Source of the DNA: Amycolatopsis sp. NBC_00345
Lineage (GTDB): Bacteria > Actinomycetota > Actinomycetes > Mycobacteriales > Pseudonocardiaceae
DNA: 64,000 nucleotides
NCBI RefSeq assembly: GCF_036116635.1
Contig: NZ_CP107995.1
Location: 9,920,001-9,984,000, forward strand
Direction: 5' to 3'
A model generated the notes under the pieces. The model was given only the letters and a program-made list of their open reading frames with translations. It made no database searches and was not told the origin of the DNA. Numbering within the stretch: the first letter of the stretch is position 1; each line of letters opens with the position of its first letter. A program made the position numbers and the translations under genes. This document shows positions 27,380 to 35,716 of the stretch, one piece after another.

Positions 27380-29101
27380 ATGACCGCGACGTCGCTGTTG
27401 CTGAACCCGCGGGCGTACGACCCGCAGCGTTTCGACCCGGAGACCCGGCGCCTGCTGCGCGCCACGATCGACTGGTTCGAGGCCCGGGGGAAGGCGAAGC
27501 TCACCGAGGACTACCACGCCCGCGTCTTCTACGCGGACTTCCTCGAGTTCGCGGGGGAGCAGGGCCTGTTCGCCACCTTCCTCACCCCCGCCGCGAACGC
27601 CGACGGCAGCCCCGACAAGCGCTGGGACACCAGCCGGGTGGCCGCGCTGTCGGAAATCCTCGGGTTCTACGGGCTCAACTACTGGTACCCGTGGCAGGTC
27701 ACCATCCTCGGCCTCGGCCCGGTCTGGCAGAGCGCCAACGACGTCGCGCGCAAGCGGGCCGCGGACGCGCTCGCGGCGGGCGGCGTCGGCGCGTTCGGAC
27801 TGTCCGAAAAGGATCATGGCGCCGACATCTACTCGTCGGACCTGGTGCTCACGCCCGACGGCGGCAGCTACCGCGCGAACGGCTCGAAGTACTACATCGG
27901 CAACGGGAACTGTGCGCAGACCGTTTCGGTGTTCGGGCGGGTCGAGGGTGTCGAGGGACCGGACCAGTACGTGTTCTTCTACGCCGACTCGAACCACCCG
28001 AACTACCACGTGGTGAAGAACGTGGTGCCGTCGCAGATGTACGTGGCGGAGTTCCGGCTCGAGGACTACCCGGTGCACGCCGAGGACATCCTGCACGTCG
28101 GCGCGGAGGCCTTCAGCGCCGCGCTCAACACGGTGAACATCGGCAAGTTCAACCTGTGCTTCGGCGGCATCGGCATGGCGACGCACTCGCTGTACGAGGC
28201 GATCACGCACGCGCAGAACCGGATCCTCTACGGCAACCCGGTCACCGACTTCCCGCACGTGCGGCGCGAGTTCGTCGAGGCGTACGCCCGGCTGGTCGCG
28301 ATGAAGCTGTTCTCCGACCGCGCCGTGGACTACTTCCGCTCCGCCGGCCCCGAGGACCGCCGTTACCTGCTGTTCAACCCGATCACCAAGATGAAGGTGA
28401 CCACGGAGGCACAGAAGGTGATCGGCCTGGTCGCCGACGTCGTCGCCGCGAAGGGCTTCGAGGCCGACACCTACCTGGCGATGGCGAAGAACGACATCGA
28501 CGGCCTGCCCAAGCTGGAGGGCACGGTCGCGGTGAACCTCGCGCTGATCGCGAAGTTCATGCCCGCGTACCTCTTCGCGCCCCAGGACTACGCCCCGGTG
28601 CCGACCCGCGACGACGCCGCGGACGACGAGTTCCTGTTCCGCCAGGGCCCGGCGCGCGGCCTGTCGAAGGTCCGCTTCCACGACTGGAAGACCGCGTACG
28701 AGAAGGCGTCCGGCATCCCGAACGTCGCGCTGTTCACCGAGCAGGCCGCGGCGCTGGTCAAGCTGCTCACCGAGGCCACGCCGGACGAGGCGCAGCAGAA
28801 GGACCTCGACTTCGGCCTGGCCCTGACCGAGCTGTTCACCCTCGTCGTCTACGGCCAGCTGGTCCTGGAGCAGGCGGAGCTGACCGGACTGGAGACCGAC
28901 GTCGTCGACCAGATCTTCGCCGTGCTGGTGCAGGACTTCAGCGCCGCCGCCGTCGACCTCAACGGCAAGGCCAGCTCCACCGACGCGCAGCAGACGATCG
29001 CGCTGGCGGCGCTGCGTAAGCCCGTGGTCGACGCCGAGCGTTTCGATCGCGTGTGGACGATGGTGCGCGGGCTTTCCGGCGCCTACGCGATGAATCCCTG
29101 A
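27380..29101 (+). CDS. Acyl-CoA dehydrogenase, long form (FadE-like)
   Basis: 573 residues, longer than the 380-residue classical type and within the range of FadE-like enzymes. The FAD/substrate signature GAFGLSEKDHGADIYSSDLV and the middle beta-domain are followed by the helical domain with FNLCFGGIGMATHSLYEAITHAQNR. It would introduce a 2,3-double bond in an acyl-CoA, passing electrons to ETF. The ATG at 27380 follows GGAGGAG (27369-27375). Single-gene unit with an acyl-CoA-type operator; the DEAD-box gene opposite is unrelated. Substrate chain length cannot be read from sequence here. Confidence 0.88.
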   Translation: MTATSLLLNPRAYDPQRFDPETRRLLRATIDWFEARGKAKLTEDYHARVFYADFLEFAGEQGLFATFLTPAANADGSPDKRWDTSRVAALSEILGFYGLNYWYPWQVTILGLGPVWQSANDVARKRAADALAAGGVGAFGLSEKDHGADIYSSDLVLTPDGGSYRANGSKYYIGNGNCAQTVSVFGRVEGVEGPDQYVFFYADSNHPNYHVVKNVVPSQMYVAEFRLEDYPVHAEDILHVGAEAFSAALNTVNIGKFNLCFGGIGMATHSLYEAITHAQNRILYGNPVTDFPHVRREFVEAYARLVAMKLFSDRAVDYFRSAGPEDRRYLLFNPITKMKVTTEAQKVIGLVADVVAAKGFEADTYLAMAKNDIDGLPKLEGTVAVNLALIAKFMPAYLFAPQDYAPVPTRDDAADDEFLFRQGPARGLSKVRFHDWKTAYEKASGIPNVALFTEQAAALVKLLTEATPDEAQQKDLDFGLALTELFTLVVYGQLVLEQAELTGLETDVVDQIFAVLVQDFSAAAVDLNGKASSTDAQQTIALAALRKPVVDAERFDRVWTMVRGLSGAYAMNP

Positions 29102-29115
29102 CCCGGCCCGGAAAG

Positions 29116-29153
29116 ACTCGTGGGTGTTGAGGACGGTTAGAGCGCAACACTCA
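29116..29153. repeat. Palindrome family A, degenerate copy A2
   Basis: Keeps the outer arms (CTCGTGGGTGTTG and CAACACTCA) and one inner arm GACGGTTAG, but the partner inner arm is lost. It follows the acyl-CoA dehydrogenase stop and marks the left edge of a scrambled region. The stretch 29154-29534 has no convincing gene on either strand. Confidence 0.6.
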
Positions 29154-29534
29154 TTGACTACCTACTTGTGACCAGGCGCAAGCTCACCGGTCAGAGTGTG
29201 GCGTCCGGTGGACACGGGCGCGGGCGGGGTGCTGCCCGTGCCCACCGGAACCTTTTCCCGGTCGCTCCGCTCCGCAGGACGCGGAGGGGGCGTGGCCGGA
29301 GTTCGGGCGCTCCCGAACAGTCGACTCCACCGGCCGCGCTTGTGATGACTGGCCGGCGGGCCGGGTCGTTGCGCAGGTGTCCGCACGGTCGCTCGGGCGT
29401 CCAGGCAGCCGCAGCAGCGATTGCCCGGCGCTCCGGGTGGCAGCGACATCGGGCCGAACAGCACCGTATGCCCGCAGATCGACTTGTAGCGACCGGCGCT
29501 GTGTTCCTTGCGGCCCTGGGCAAACTCCGCTGCA

Positions 29535-29664
29535 CAGCTGACGGTGGCTCACCGCCCGCACCGGGTTGGTGAGCCACCGTTTGTCCGTTCCAACCCCGCC
29601 AGGACACCGTGTGTCACGTCGTGGGTTGGTACTCCTCGACGCGGACGCCTTTCGGGTCCAAAGT
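29535..29664. repeat. Left 130-bp direct repeat: hairpin plus recombinase-like 3' end
   Basis: Matches 30731-30860, offset by exactly 1196 bp and about three quarters identical by eye. It begins with a hairpin (arms ACGGTGGCTCACC and GGTGAGCCACCGT, 29541-29580, then TTTG) and runs into a coding-like segment on the minus strand. The two copies enclose the pseudoprotease gene. Confidence 0.75.
29614..29661 (-). pseudogene. C-terminal remnant of a recombinase-like gene (short copy)
   Basis: The minus strand reads LDPKGVRVEEYQPTT then stop, matching FNPKRVRVQEY at the end of the longer remnant at 30795. Upstream similarity ends abruptly where the pseudoprotease leader begins, so only about 15 codons remain. 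Confidence 0.45.
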
Positions 29665-29809
29665 ATTATTGACCGTAGGTGATTCAGCGCATCTGGCTGA
29701 TATTCGATCCACGATCGTGTACGCGCCGCCGAATGATCTTGTCGTGATTGCATTTCCGTGGGAGATATTGACTAATATTCTCCGCAAAAGGAAGAAACGG
29801 GTTTCGAAG

Positions 29810-30586
29810 ATGCCCAGACCTCGTGTCGTGTTCACTGCCCTGATGGCCACTCTTCTCCTCGGTGCGGCCACGGCTACGGCCATGCCGGCGCCCGCGATGG
29901 CGATCGCCGGGGGTACGCAGGTCACCGCCCATTACCCGTGGATCGCGTCGATCCCGTATCAGGGCCGGACGGGCCCCGAGTCCTGCGGCGCTTCGCTCAT
30001 CGCGCCGACCTGGCTGCTCACCACGGGGTACTGCGCCGTACTGAACCTCACTGGGAGAAAGGCGCGTCTCGGGTCCAACAACTCGACCGCAGGCGGCAAA
30101 CTGGTCGGCCTCAAACGCGGGGTGAGGTATCCCGAGAGCGACCCGCAGGCGCAAAGGTTCAAAGACATCGGGCTGATCGAGTTGGACAAGCCCGTGGCCA
30201 ATGCTCCGGTAAAGCTCGGAACCGGTACGGAGTGGGACAACCGCATCCTGCGGGCCTTCGGCTGGGGACGGACCTGCTTCGATATGGACTCCTGCACGAC
30301 GGTCAAGCTGCGGCGGGCAGACATCAAGGTACTTAGTGAGTCTGATTGTCAAACCAGTGAGAATATTCCCGGAGAACTATTCGATGGGATACTCTGCCTG
30401 CAGAGCGGCAAATCCGCTACCTGCAACGGAGACGAGGGGGGACCGGTGGTCAACATGGCGACCGGCAAGCTGATCGGAGTGATCAGCCTCGCCGACGACC
30501 AGGTGGATGGGATCTGTGGGTTGGAGTCCTCATACGCCGCCCGAGTCCAGCCCTACCTGGCCTGGATCAAGAGCTACACCGGCTGA
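29810..30586 (+). CDS. Secreted chymotrypsin-fold (S1A) pseudoprotease
   Basis: 258 residues. Signal peptide about 1-30, then IAGGTQVTAHYPW, the equivalent of the IVGG start of mature S1A proteases. The fold is well kept: CGASLIAPTWLLTTGYC (His position is Tyr74), FKDIGLIELD (Asp119 kept) and CNGDEGGPVV (Ser position is Glu209). Eight Cys residues fit the usual disulphides (59-75, 156-162, 180-196, 205-236). With both His and Ser gone, peptidase activity is not expected; a binding, inhibitory or sensing role is likelier, as for animal serine-protease homologues. ATG 29810 is used because the signal peptide starts there; AAAGGAAG lies 15 bases upstream. GC is lower in the leader. It sits between the 130-bp repeats. 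Confidence 0.85.
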   Translation: MPRPRVVFTALMATLLLGAATATAMPAPAMAIAGGTQVTAHYPWIASIPYQGRTGPESCGASLIAPTWLLTTGYCAVLNLTGRKARLGSNNSTAGGKLVGLKRGVRYPESDPQAQRFKDIGLIELDKPVANAPVKLGTGTEWDNRILRAFGWGRTCFDMDSCTTVKLRRADIKVLSESDCQTSENIPGELFDGILCLQSGKSATCNGDEGGPVVNMATGKLIGVISLADDQVDGICGLESSYAARVQPYLAWIKSYTG

Positions 30587-30730
30587 CACCTCAAGCGACG
30601 TCGCCGGACACCCGGATCGCAACGCCCGAACACTGACCAACTCACCGCACGCCACAGATCAACGGCTGCACCTGTCAGTGCGGGTCAGGGCTGTTCACGC
30701 CGTGACCCGCATCCTCTTACCACTCAGAAG

Positions 30731-30860
30731 CAGCTGACGGTGGCTCATACCCGCTCCGGGATGGTGAGCCACCGTTTGTCCGTTCCAGCCCCCGTCAGGA
30801 CGCCTTGTGCCGTGCCTTGGCCCTGTACTCCTGGACGCGGACGCGTTTCGGGTTGAACGT
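30731..30860. repeat. Right 130-bp direct repeat: hairpin plus recombinase-like 3' end
   Basis: Second copy of 29535-29664, including the hairpin (GTGGCTCATAC / GGTGAGCCACCG, 30736-30775). On the minus strand it covers the stop codon and last codons of the recombinase-like remnant. The stretch 30587-30730 shows nothing else. Confidence 0.75.
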
Positions 30861-31124
30861 ACGGACCCCCGTCCGGTCCGACGGATCGACGTAGAGGGTG
30901 TCCCGGCCGGGTGCGTCAGTCAGCATCGCTCGCTTCTCGACGTTGTCGGCCGCGTCCCACTTCTGGGCCGCTTCTTTCCGAGTCATCGCCTCCGTGGGGC
31001 CTTGCGGGTTCCCGCCGGTCAACTCCTCCCGCTCCGCGTACAACCGAGCCAGATCCAGTCTTATCGGCAGAATCGGCCCGCGAACCGGCGTTTCCGCGAT
31101 CTTCCCGCGGGAATCCGCACGTCA
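30795..31124 (-). pseudogene. Remnant of a large serine recombinase/integrase (C-terminal part only)
   Basis: The open frame reads back to an in-frame stop near 31127 and encodes about 108 residues: ADSRGKIAETPVRG, LARLYAEREELTGG, KEAAQKWDAADNVEKRAML, then GVRTFNPKRVRVQEY. The W-x6-K/R-R-A-x-L helix followed by beta-strands and F-N/D-P-x-R-V is what I know from the C-termini of large serine recombinases of actinophages and integrative elements. The catalytic resolvase and recombinase domains are absent. An intact small gene of other function is the alternative. 31125-31233 holds only the permease ribosome site. Confidence 0.5.
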
Positions 31125-31233
31125 GCGCATGATCGACGCTCTTGCCGTGGCGTAACCGCGCGCAACTCACGCCGATACACCCCGGCAATACTCCGTTCCT
31201 GGCTTTCGGCCCAGCCGGCCGGAAGGAGCGGAC

Positions 31234-31855
31234 ATGGGGCTCGCTGACAATCCGCACATGGCAGACTATTCACTGCGCTACACGCCGGCGTCGTTCCGGA
31301 AATGTTCGCCGTGGATGGTGTTCCTCAGCTGCCTGGTCGGGATCTCGGCCATGGCCGGGTACGCGCTCGACGCGGCGTTCGTGAACGCGTTCGGCTTCGC
31401 CAGCGCGCTGATCGGGTTTCTCGTCGCCGCGGCGGTCACGCTGCCGCGGACGCTGGTGATCGCGTTCGCCATCACGCGCCGGCACGTCGACATCGGCCTG
31501 CTCACCCGGGGTTCCGGGTTCGGCTACCTCGGCTCGACGCTGACCTCGCTGGTCTACGCGACCTACATGCTGATCTTCCTCGCCTACGAGGGCGCGATCA
31601 TGGCGCAGGCGGTGACCGCGCTGACTGGGCTCGGTCTTCGTTTGTCCTATGTGGTCGTCTCCGCCGTGATGATCCCGCTGACGCTGTACGGGATGACGTT
31701 CGGCTCGAAGTTCCAGGCGTGGACGTGGCCGCTGTGGATCGCGCTGATCGGGCTCGCCATCGGCACCGCGACGGTACGCCGTGCCCGAAGCCCGTTACGT
31801 CGACCCGGCCCTGCGCTTCCGCGCGGAGGCGGTCATCGAAGACTGGGCGGGCTGA
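31234..31855 (+). pseudogene. Truncated NCS1 permease with internal deletion
   Basis: ATG 31234 has a good ribosome site (GGAAGGAG) and the first 180 or so residues are a clear NCS1 N-terminus: DYSLRYTPASFRKCSPW, LLTRGSGFGYLGSTLTSLVYA, LTLYGMTFGSKFQAWTWPLW. The remaining helices are missing. In another frame the sequence then gives PEARYVDPALRFRAEAVIED and a stop at 31855, which looks like the polar C-terminal tail of such a permease. An internal deletion that also shifted the frame explains this. The in-frame read-through would stop at 31866. A truncated five-to-six-helix product is unlikely to transport. Confidence 0.65.
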
Positions 31856-31858
31856 AAG

Positions 31859-31906
31859 GCTCGTGAGTGTTGGTGACGGTTCTAACCGTCACCAACACTC
31901 ACGAGC
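31859..31906. repeat. Palindrome family A, copy A3
   Basis: 48 bp, two perfect 23-bp arms starting GCTCGTGAGTGTTGGTGACG with a CT centre, then TTTTA. It lies between the convergent permease remnant and tex and can terminate transcription from either side. Confidence 0.85.
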
Positions 31907-31908
31907 TT

Positions 31909-34302
31909 TTACTTGCCGAACCCGGCTCGCTTCAGCGCGTCGGCCATGCTGCCGCTGCCGCCGGAGTTGCCTCCACGGTCGCCGCCGCGGTTCTGCTGCT
32001 GGCCGCCGCGGCGCTGACCGCCACCGCCGCCCTGGCCGCGGTCACGCCCGCCGCCGCCCTGGCCGCCGCCGCCCTGCTGGCCGCCACCGCCACCACGGCG
32101 GTCCTGGGACGAGGCGCCCGGCTCGTCGTCCAGGCGCAGGGTCAGTGAGATCCGCTTGCGCGGCACGTCGACGTCCAGCACCTTGACCTTCACGATGTCG
32201 CCGGGCTTCACGACGTCACGCGGGTCCTTCACGAAGTTCTTCGACAGCGCCGAGACGTGCGCGAGCCCGTCCTGGTGCACGCCGACGTCGATGAACGCGC
32301 CGAAGGCCGCCACGTTCGTCACCACGCCCTCCAGCCGCATGCCCGGCGTGAGGTCACCGATCTTGTCGACGCCCTCGGCGAAGGTGGCCGTCTTGAACGC
32401 CGGGCGCGGGTCGCGGCCCGGCTTCTCCAGCTCGGCCAGGATGTCGGTGACCGTCGGGAGGCCGAAGGTCTCGTCGACGAACTCGGTCGGCTTCAGCGCC
32501 TGCAGGGTGCGCGTGCTGCCGATCAGTGAGCGGAGGTCGGTGCTGGTGGCCGTCAGGATCCGCCGCACCACCGGGTAGGCCTCGGGGTGCACCGACGACG
32601 CGTCGAGCGGGTCGTCGCCGTCCGGGATGCGCAGGAAGCCCGCGCACTGCTCGAACGCCTTCGGGCCGAGCCGCGCGACCTCCTTCAGCGCCGTGCGGGT
32701 CTTGAACGGCCCGTTCGAGTCGCGGTGGGAAACGATGTTCTCCGCCAGCCCCGTGGTGATGCCCGAGACGCGGGTGAGCAGCGGCGCGGACGCCGTGTTC
32801 ACGTCCACGCCCACGGCGTTCACGCAGTCCTCCACCACCGCGTCGAGCGAGCGGGACAGCGACACCTCGGACAGGTCGTGCTGGTACTGCCCGACGCCGA
32901 TCGACTTCGGGTCGATCTTCACCAGCTCCGCCAACGGATCCTGCAGCCGTCGCGCGATCGAGACGGCGCCGCGCAGCGACACGTCCATGCCCGGCAGCTC
33001 CTGCGAAGCGAACGCCGACGCCGAGTACACCGACGCGCCTGCCTCCGAGACGACGGCCTTCGTCAGCTTCAGCTCGGCGTGCTTCTTGATCAGCTCCTGC
33101 GCGAGCTTGTCCGTCTCACGCGACGCGGTGCCGTTGCCGATCGAGATCAGGTCCACGTGGTGCCGCGCGCACAGGACGGCGAGCTCGGCGATGGACTGGT
33201 CCCACTTGTTCGCCGGCTGGTGCGGGTAGATCACGTGCGTGTCGACGACCTTGCCGGTGGCGTCGACGACCGCGACCTTCACGCCGGTGCGGAAGCCGGG
33301 GTCGAGGCCCATCGTCGCGCGGGTGCCGGCCGGGGCGGCCAGCAGCAGGTCACGCAGGTTGGCCGCGAACACGCGCACGGCGTCGTCCTCGGCCGACTGG
33401 CGCAGCCGCATCCGCAGGTCGATGCCGAGGTGCAGGAGGATCTTCGTGCGCCAGGCCCAGCGCACGGTGTCGCCGAGCCACTTGTCCGCCGGGCGGCCCT
33501 CCTGCGTGATGCCGACCTTCTGCGCGATTCGCTGCTCATATTGCGTGGGGCCGACGCGCGGCTCTTCGGAAGGCGCCTCCGACTCCATGGAGAGGTCGAG
33601 GACTTCTTCCTTCTCACCGCGCAGCATCGCGAGGATGCGGTGCGAGGGAAGCTTGGTGTACGGCTCGGAGAAGTCGAAGTAGTCGGCGAACTTGGCGCCG
33701 TCGGTCTCCTTGCCCGCGCGGACCTTCGACGTGATGTGGCCTTCGGTCCACATCTTCTCGCGCAGTTCGCCGATCAGGTCGGCATCCTCCGCGAAGCGCT
33801 CGACCAGGATCGAGCGGGCGCCGTCGAGCGCCGCCTGCGCGTCGGCCACGCCCTTGTCGGCGTCGACGAACACCGCGGCGGCCGCGTGCGGGTCGGTCGA
33901 CCGGTCGCTCATCAGGCCGTCGGCCAGCGGCTCGAGGCCGGCTTCACGCGCGATCTGCGCCTTCGTCCGCCGCTTCGGCTTGTACGGCAGGTAGATGTCC
34001 TCGAGCCGGGACTTCGTGTCCGCGGCGAGGATCTGCGCCTCCAGCGCCTCGTCCAGCTTGCCCTGGGTCCGGATGGACTCCAGCACGGCGACGCGGCGCT
34101 CGTCGAGCTCACGCAGGTAGCGCAGGCGCTCCTCCAGCGTGCGCAGCTGCGCGTCGTCGAGCATCCCCGTGACTTCCTTGCGGTACCGGGCGATGAACGG
34201 CACGGTCGACCCCCCGTCGAGGAGATCGACGGCGGCCTTGACCTGCCCTTCGCGCACCTCCAGCTCTTCAGCGATCCGCTGCTCGACCGACTGCACGCTC
34301 AC
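31909..34302 (-). CDS. tex: Tex-family RNA-binding transcription accessory protein
   Basis: 797 residues from GTG 34302, preceded by AGGAGC. The Tex order is complete: N-terminal helical region (VEQRIAEELEVREGQVKAAV, STVPFIARYRKEVTG), YqgF-like RNase H fold (TMGLDPGFRTGVKVAVVD), helix-hairpin-helix modules (GVDVNTASAPLLTRVSGI) and an S1 domain (GMRLEGVVTNVAAFGAFIDVGVHQDG). The last 60 residues form a Gly/Arg/Gln-rich tail (repeated GGGGQGGGG, RGG). Tex associates with RNA polymerase and RNA and affects expression of stress or toxin genes in other bacteria. Single gene; ends at palindrome A3. Confidence 0.93.
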   Translation of the reverse strand: MSVQSVEQRIAEELEVREGQVKAAVDLLDGGSTVPFIARYRKEVTGMLDDAQLRTLEERLRYLRELDERRVAVLESIRTQGKLDEALEAQILAADTKSRLEDIYLPYKPKRRTKAQIAREAGLEPLADGLMSDRSTDPHAAAAVFVDADKGVADAQAALDGARSILVERFAEDADLIGELREKMWTEGHITSKVRAGKETDGAKFADYFDFSEPYTKLPSHRILAMLRGEKEEVLDLSMESEAPSEEPRVGPTQYEQRIAQKVGITQEGRPADKWLGDTVRWAWRTKILLHLGIDLRMRLRQSAEDDAVRVFAANLRDLLLAAPAGTRATMGLDPGFRTGVKVAVVDATGKVVDTHVIYPHQPANKWDQSIAELAVLCARHHVDLISIGNGTASRETDKLAQELIKKHAELKLTKAVVSEAGASVYSASAFASQELPGMDVSLRGAVSIARRLQDPLAELVKIDPKSIGVGQYQHDLSEVSLSRSLDAVVEDCVNAVGVDVNTASAPLLTRVSGITTGLAENIVSHRDSNGPFKTRTALKEVARLGPKAFEQCAGFLRIPDGDDPLDASSVHPEAYPVVRRILTATSTDLRSLIGSTRTLQALKPTEFVDETFGLPTVTDILAELEKPGRDPRPAFKTATFAEGVDKIGDLTPGMRLEGVVTNVAAFGAFIDVGVHQDGLAHVSALSKNFVKDPRDVVKPGDIVKVKVLDVDVPRKRISLTLRLDDEPGASSQDRRGGGGGQQGGGGQGGGGRDRGQGGGGGQRRGGQQQNRGGDRGGNSGGSGSMADALKRAGFGK

Positions 34303-34393
34303 AACCAAGCTCCTGCTCCGTCTCGACGTTCCGTGCCGTTCATTCTGCCGTCCGGCGCGGTGCGACTTTCGTATGGGCCTGCCCAAGGGTGCC

Positions 34394-34422
34394 TTGACAT
34401 CCTTATTGGTCTAGTCCACTTT
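34394..34422 (+). promoter_or_regulatory. Chitinase promoter with DasR-responsive element
   Basis: TTGACA (34394-34399) is followed after 17 bp by CACTTT (34417-34422). The 16-mer ATTGGTCTAGTCCACT (34405-34420) differs at two positions from the DasR consensus ACTGGTCTAGACCACT known from Streptomyces and overlaps the -10. N-acetylglucosamine-responsive repression by a DasR orthologue is therefore expected. Confidence 0.75.
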
Positions 34423-34459
34423 GTGGTGACCTGCCTCACTCTCCAGCGGAGGTCTCCCC

Positions 34460-35500
34460 ATGTCCCGTAACCCCAAGCCGGCGCTGACCGCGCTGGTGGC
34501 CACCGTCGCCGCGTGCCTCGCCGTGACGTTCGCCGTCAGCGGCAGCGCTTCCGCGGCCGGCGTCAAGACCGGCGCCGAAAGTCCGGGCGCTGTGCGAGCG
34601 GCCCCCAGTGCCCTGCCCAAGCACCTGCTCACCGGCTACTGGCAGAACTTCGACAACGGCGCGAAGCCGCTGAAGCTCGCGGATGTGCCGTCGCAGTACA
34701 ACCTCATCGCCGTGGCCTTCGCCGACGCCACGAGCACTCCGGGCGCGGTGAGCTTCACGCTCGACCCGGGCCTGTCGTCGGCGCTCGGCGGCTACACCGA
34801 CGACCAGTTCCGCGCCGACATCAAGGCCGTGCAGGCGCGCGGGCAGCAGGTCATCATCTCCGTCGGCGGCCAGAACGGCACGATCAACGTCAGCGACTCG
34901 GCGTCCGCGGACAACTTCGCCACTTCGATCAAGTCGCTGATCTCCACCTACGGCTTCGACGGCGTCGACATCGACCTGGAGAACGGCGTCAACGCCACCT
35001 ACATGGCCCAGGCGCTGCGCAGCATCCACGACGGCGGCGGCCAGGTGATCACGATGGCCCCGCAGACGATCGACATGCAGTCCACGCAGGCCGCCTACTT
35101 CCAGCTCGCGCTGAACATCAAGGACATCCTGACGATCGTCAACATGCAGTACTACAACTCCGGCACCATGCTCGGCTGCGACGGCCAGGTCTACGGCCAG
35201 TCCACGGTCAACTTCCTGACCGCGCTCGCGTGCATCCAGCTCCAGGGCGGCCTGCGCGACGACCAGGTGGGCCTCGGCCTGCCCGCGTCGGGCTCGGCGG
35301 CGGGCGGCGGCTACCAGTCGCCGTCGAACGTGGTCTCGGCGCTGAACTGCCTGGCGAAGGGCTCGGACTGCGACTCGTACCAGCCGCCGGCGACGTACCC
35401 GGCGATCCGCGGAGCCATGACCTGGTCGATCAACTGGGACGCGTCCGCCGGGTACGCGTTCGCGAACACCGTCGGTGCCGGCCTCGCGAACCTGCCGTAG
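34460..35500 (+). CDS. Secreted GH18 chitinase
   Basis: 346 residues, a single GH18 barrel with no carbohydrate-binding module. Signal peptide about 1-33 (cleavage ASA|AG). The catalytic motif DGVDIDLE is at 167-174 with acid Glu174, the SVGGQNG strand precedes it, and QYY and MTWSINWD complete the barrel active site. It resembles ChiD-like bacterial chitinases that hydrolyse chitin with retention of configuration. The ATG at 34460 follows GGAGG. Expression is probably induced by chitin degradation products through DasR (site at 34405). Two hairpins follow the stop. Confidence 0.92.
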   Translation: MSRNPKPALTALVATVAACLAVTFAVSGSASAAGVKTGAESPGAVRAAPSALPKHLLTGYWQNFDNGAKPLKLADVPSQYNLIAVAFADATSTPGAVSFTLDPGLSSALGGYTDDQFRADIKAVQARGQQVIISVGGQNGTINVSDSASADNFATSIKSLISTYGFDGVDIDLENGVNATYMAQALRSIHDGGGQVITMAPQTIDMQSTQAAYFQLALNIKDILTIVNMQYYNSGTMLGCDGQVYGQSTVNFLTALACIQLQGGLRDDQVGLGLPASGSAAGGGYQSPSNVVSALNCLAKGSDCDSYQPPATYPAIRGAMTWSINWDASAGYAFANTVGAGLANLP

Positions 35501-35520
35501 GGGTGATCCGGACAGGCCCT

Positions 35521-35614
35521 GGAGGAGCTCCCGCGACAACAGGGGGAGGGCGTCGCCGCGGGAGCCCCTCCAGAACACCCCCAGTGCACGCGCTCAGAGG
35601 GGGTGAGCGCGTGC
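35521..35614 (+). terminator. Two consecutive hairpins after the chitinase gene
   Basis: Hairpin 1: GGAGGAGCTCCCGCG (35521-35535) pairs with CGCGGGAGCCCCTCC (35557-35571), one mismatch. Hairpin 2: GCACGCGCTCA (35586-35596) pairs with TGAGCGCGTGC (35604-35614). They separate the chitinase from the convergent choD; no gene lies in 35615-35716. Confidence 0.65.
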
Positions 35615-35716
35615 GACGGGGCCCAGCCTGCCCGGTCGCGGTAGGCGAACCGGTTGTGTAGCTGTTGAATCGCCTGGTCAGACCGTCTTCACCGGGCCAG
35701 GCGACGATGGCGGGGA

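Noticed and set aside
29154..29534. Several overlapping open frames of 75-190 codons in the gap after the acyl-CoA dehydrogenase
   Set aside because: Arg/Pro-rich, no ribosome sites, no domains, frames on both strands equally open; no gene can be supported.
32587..34470. Long plus-strand open frame opposite tex
   Set aside because: Arg/His/Val-rich shadow sequence; tex motifs are continuous on the other strand.
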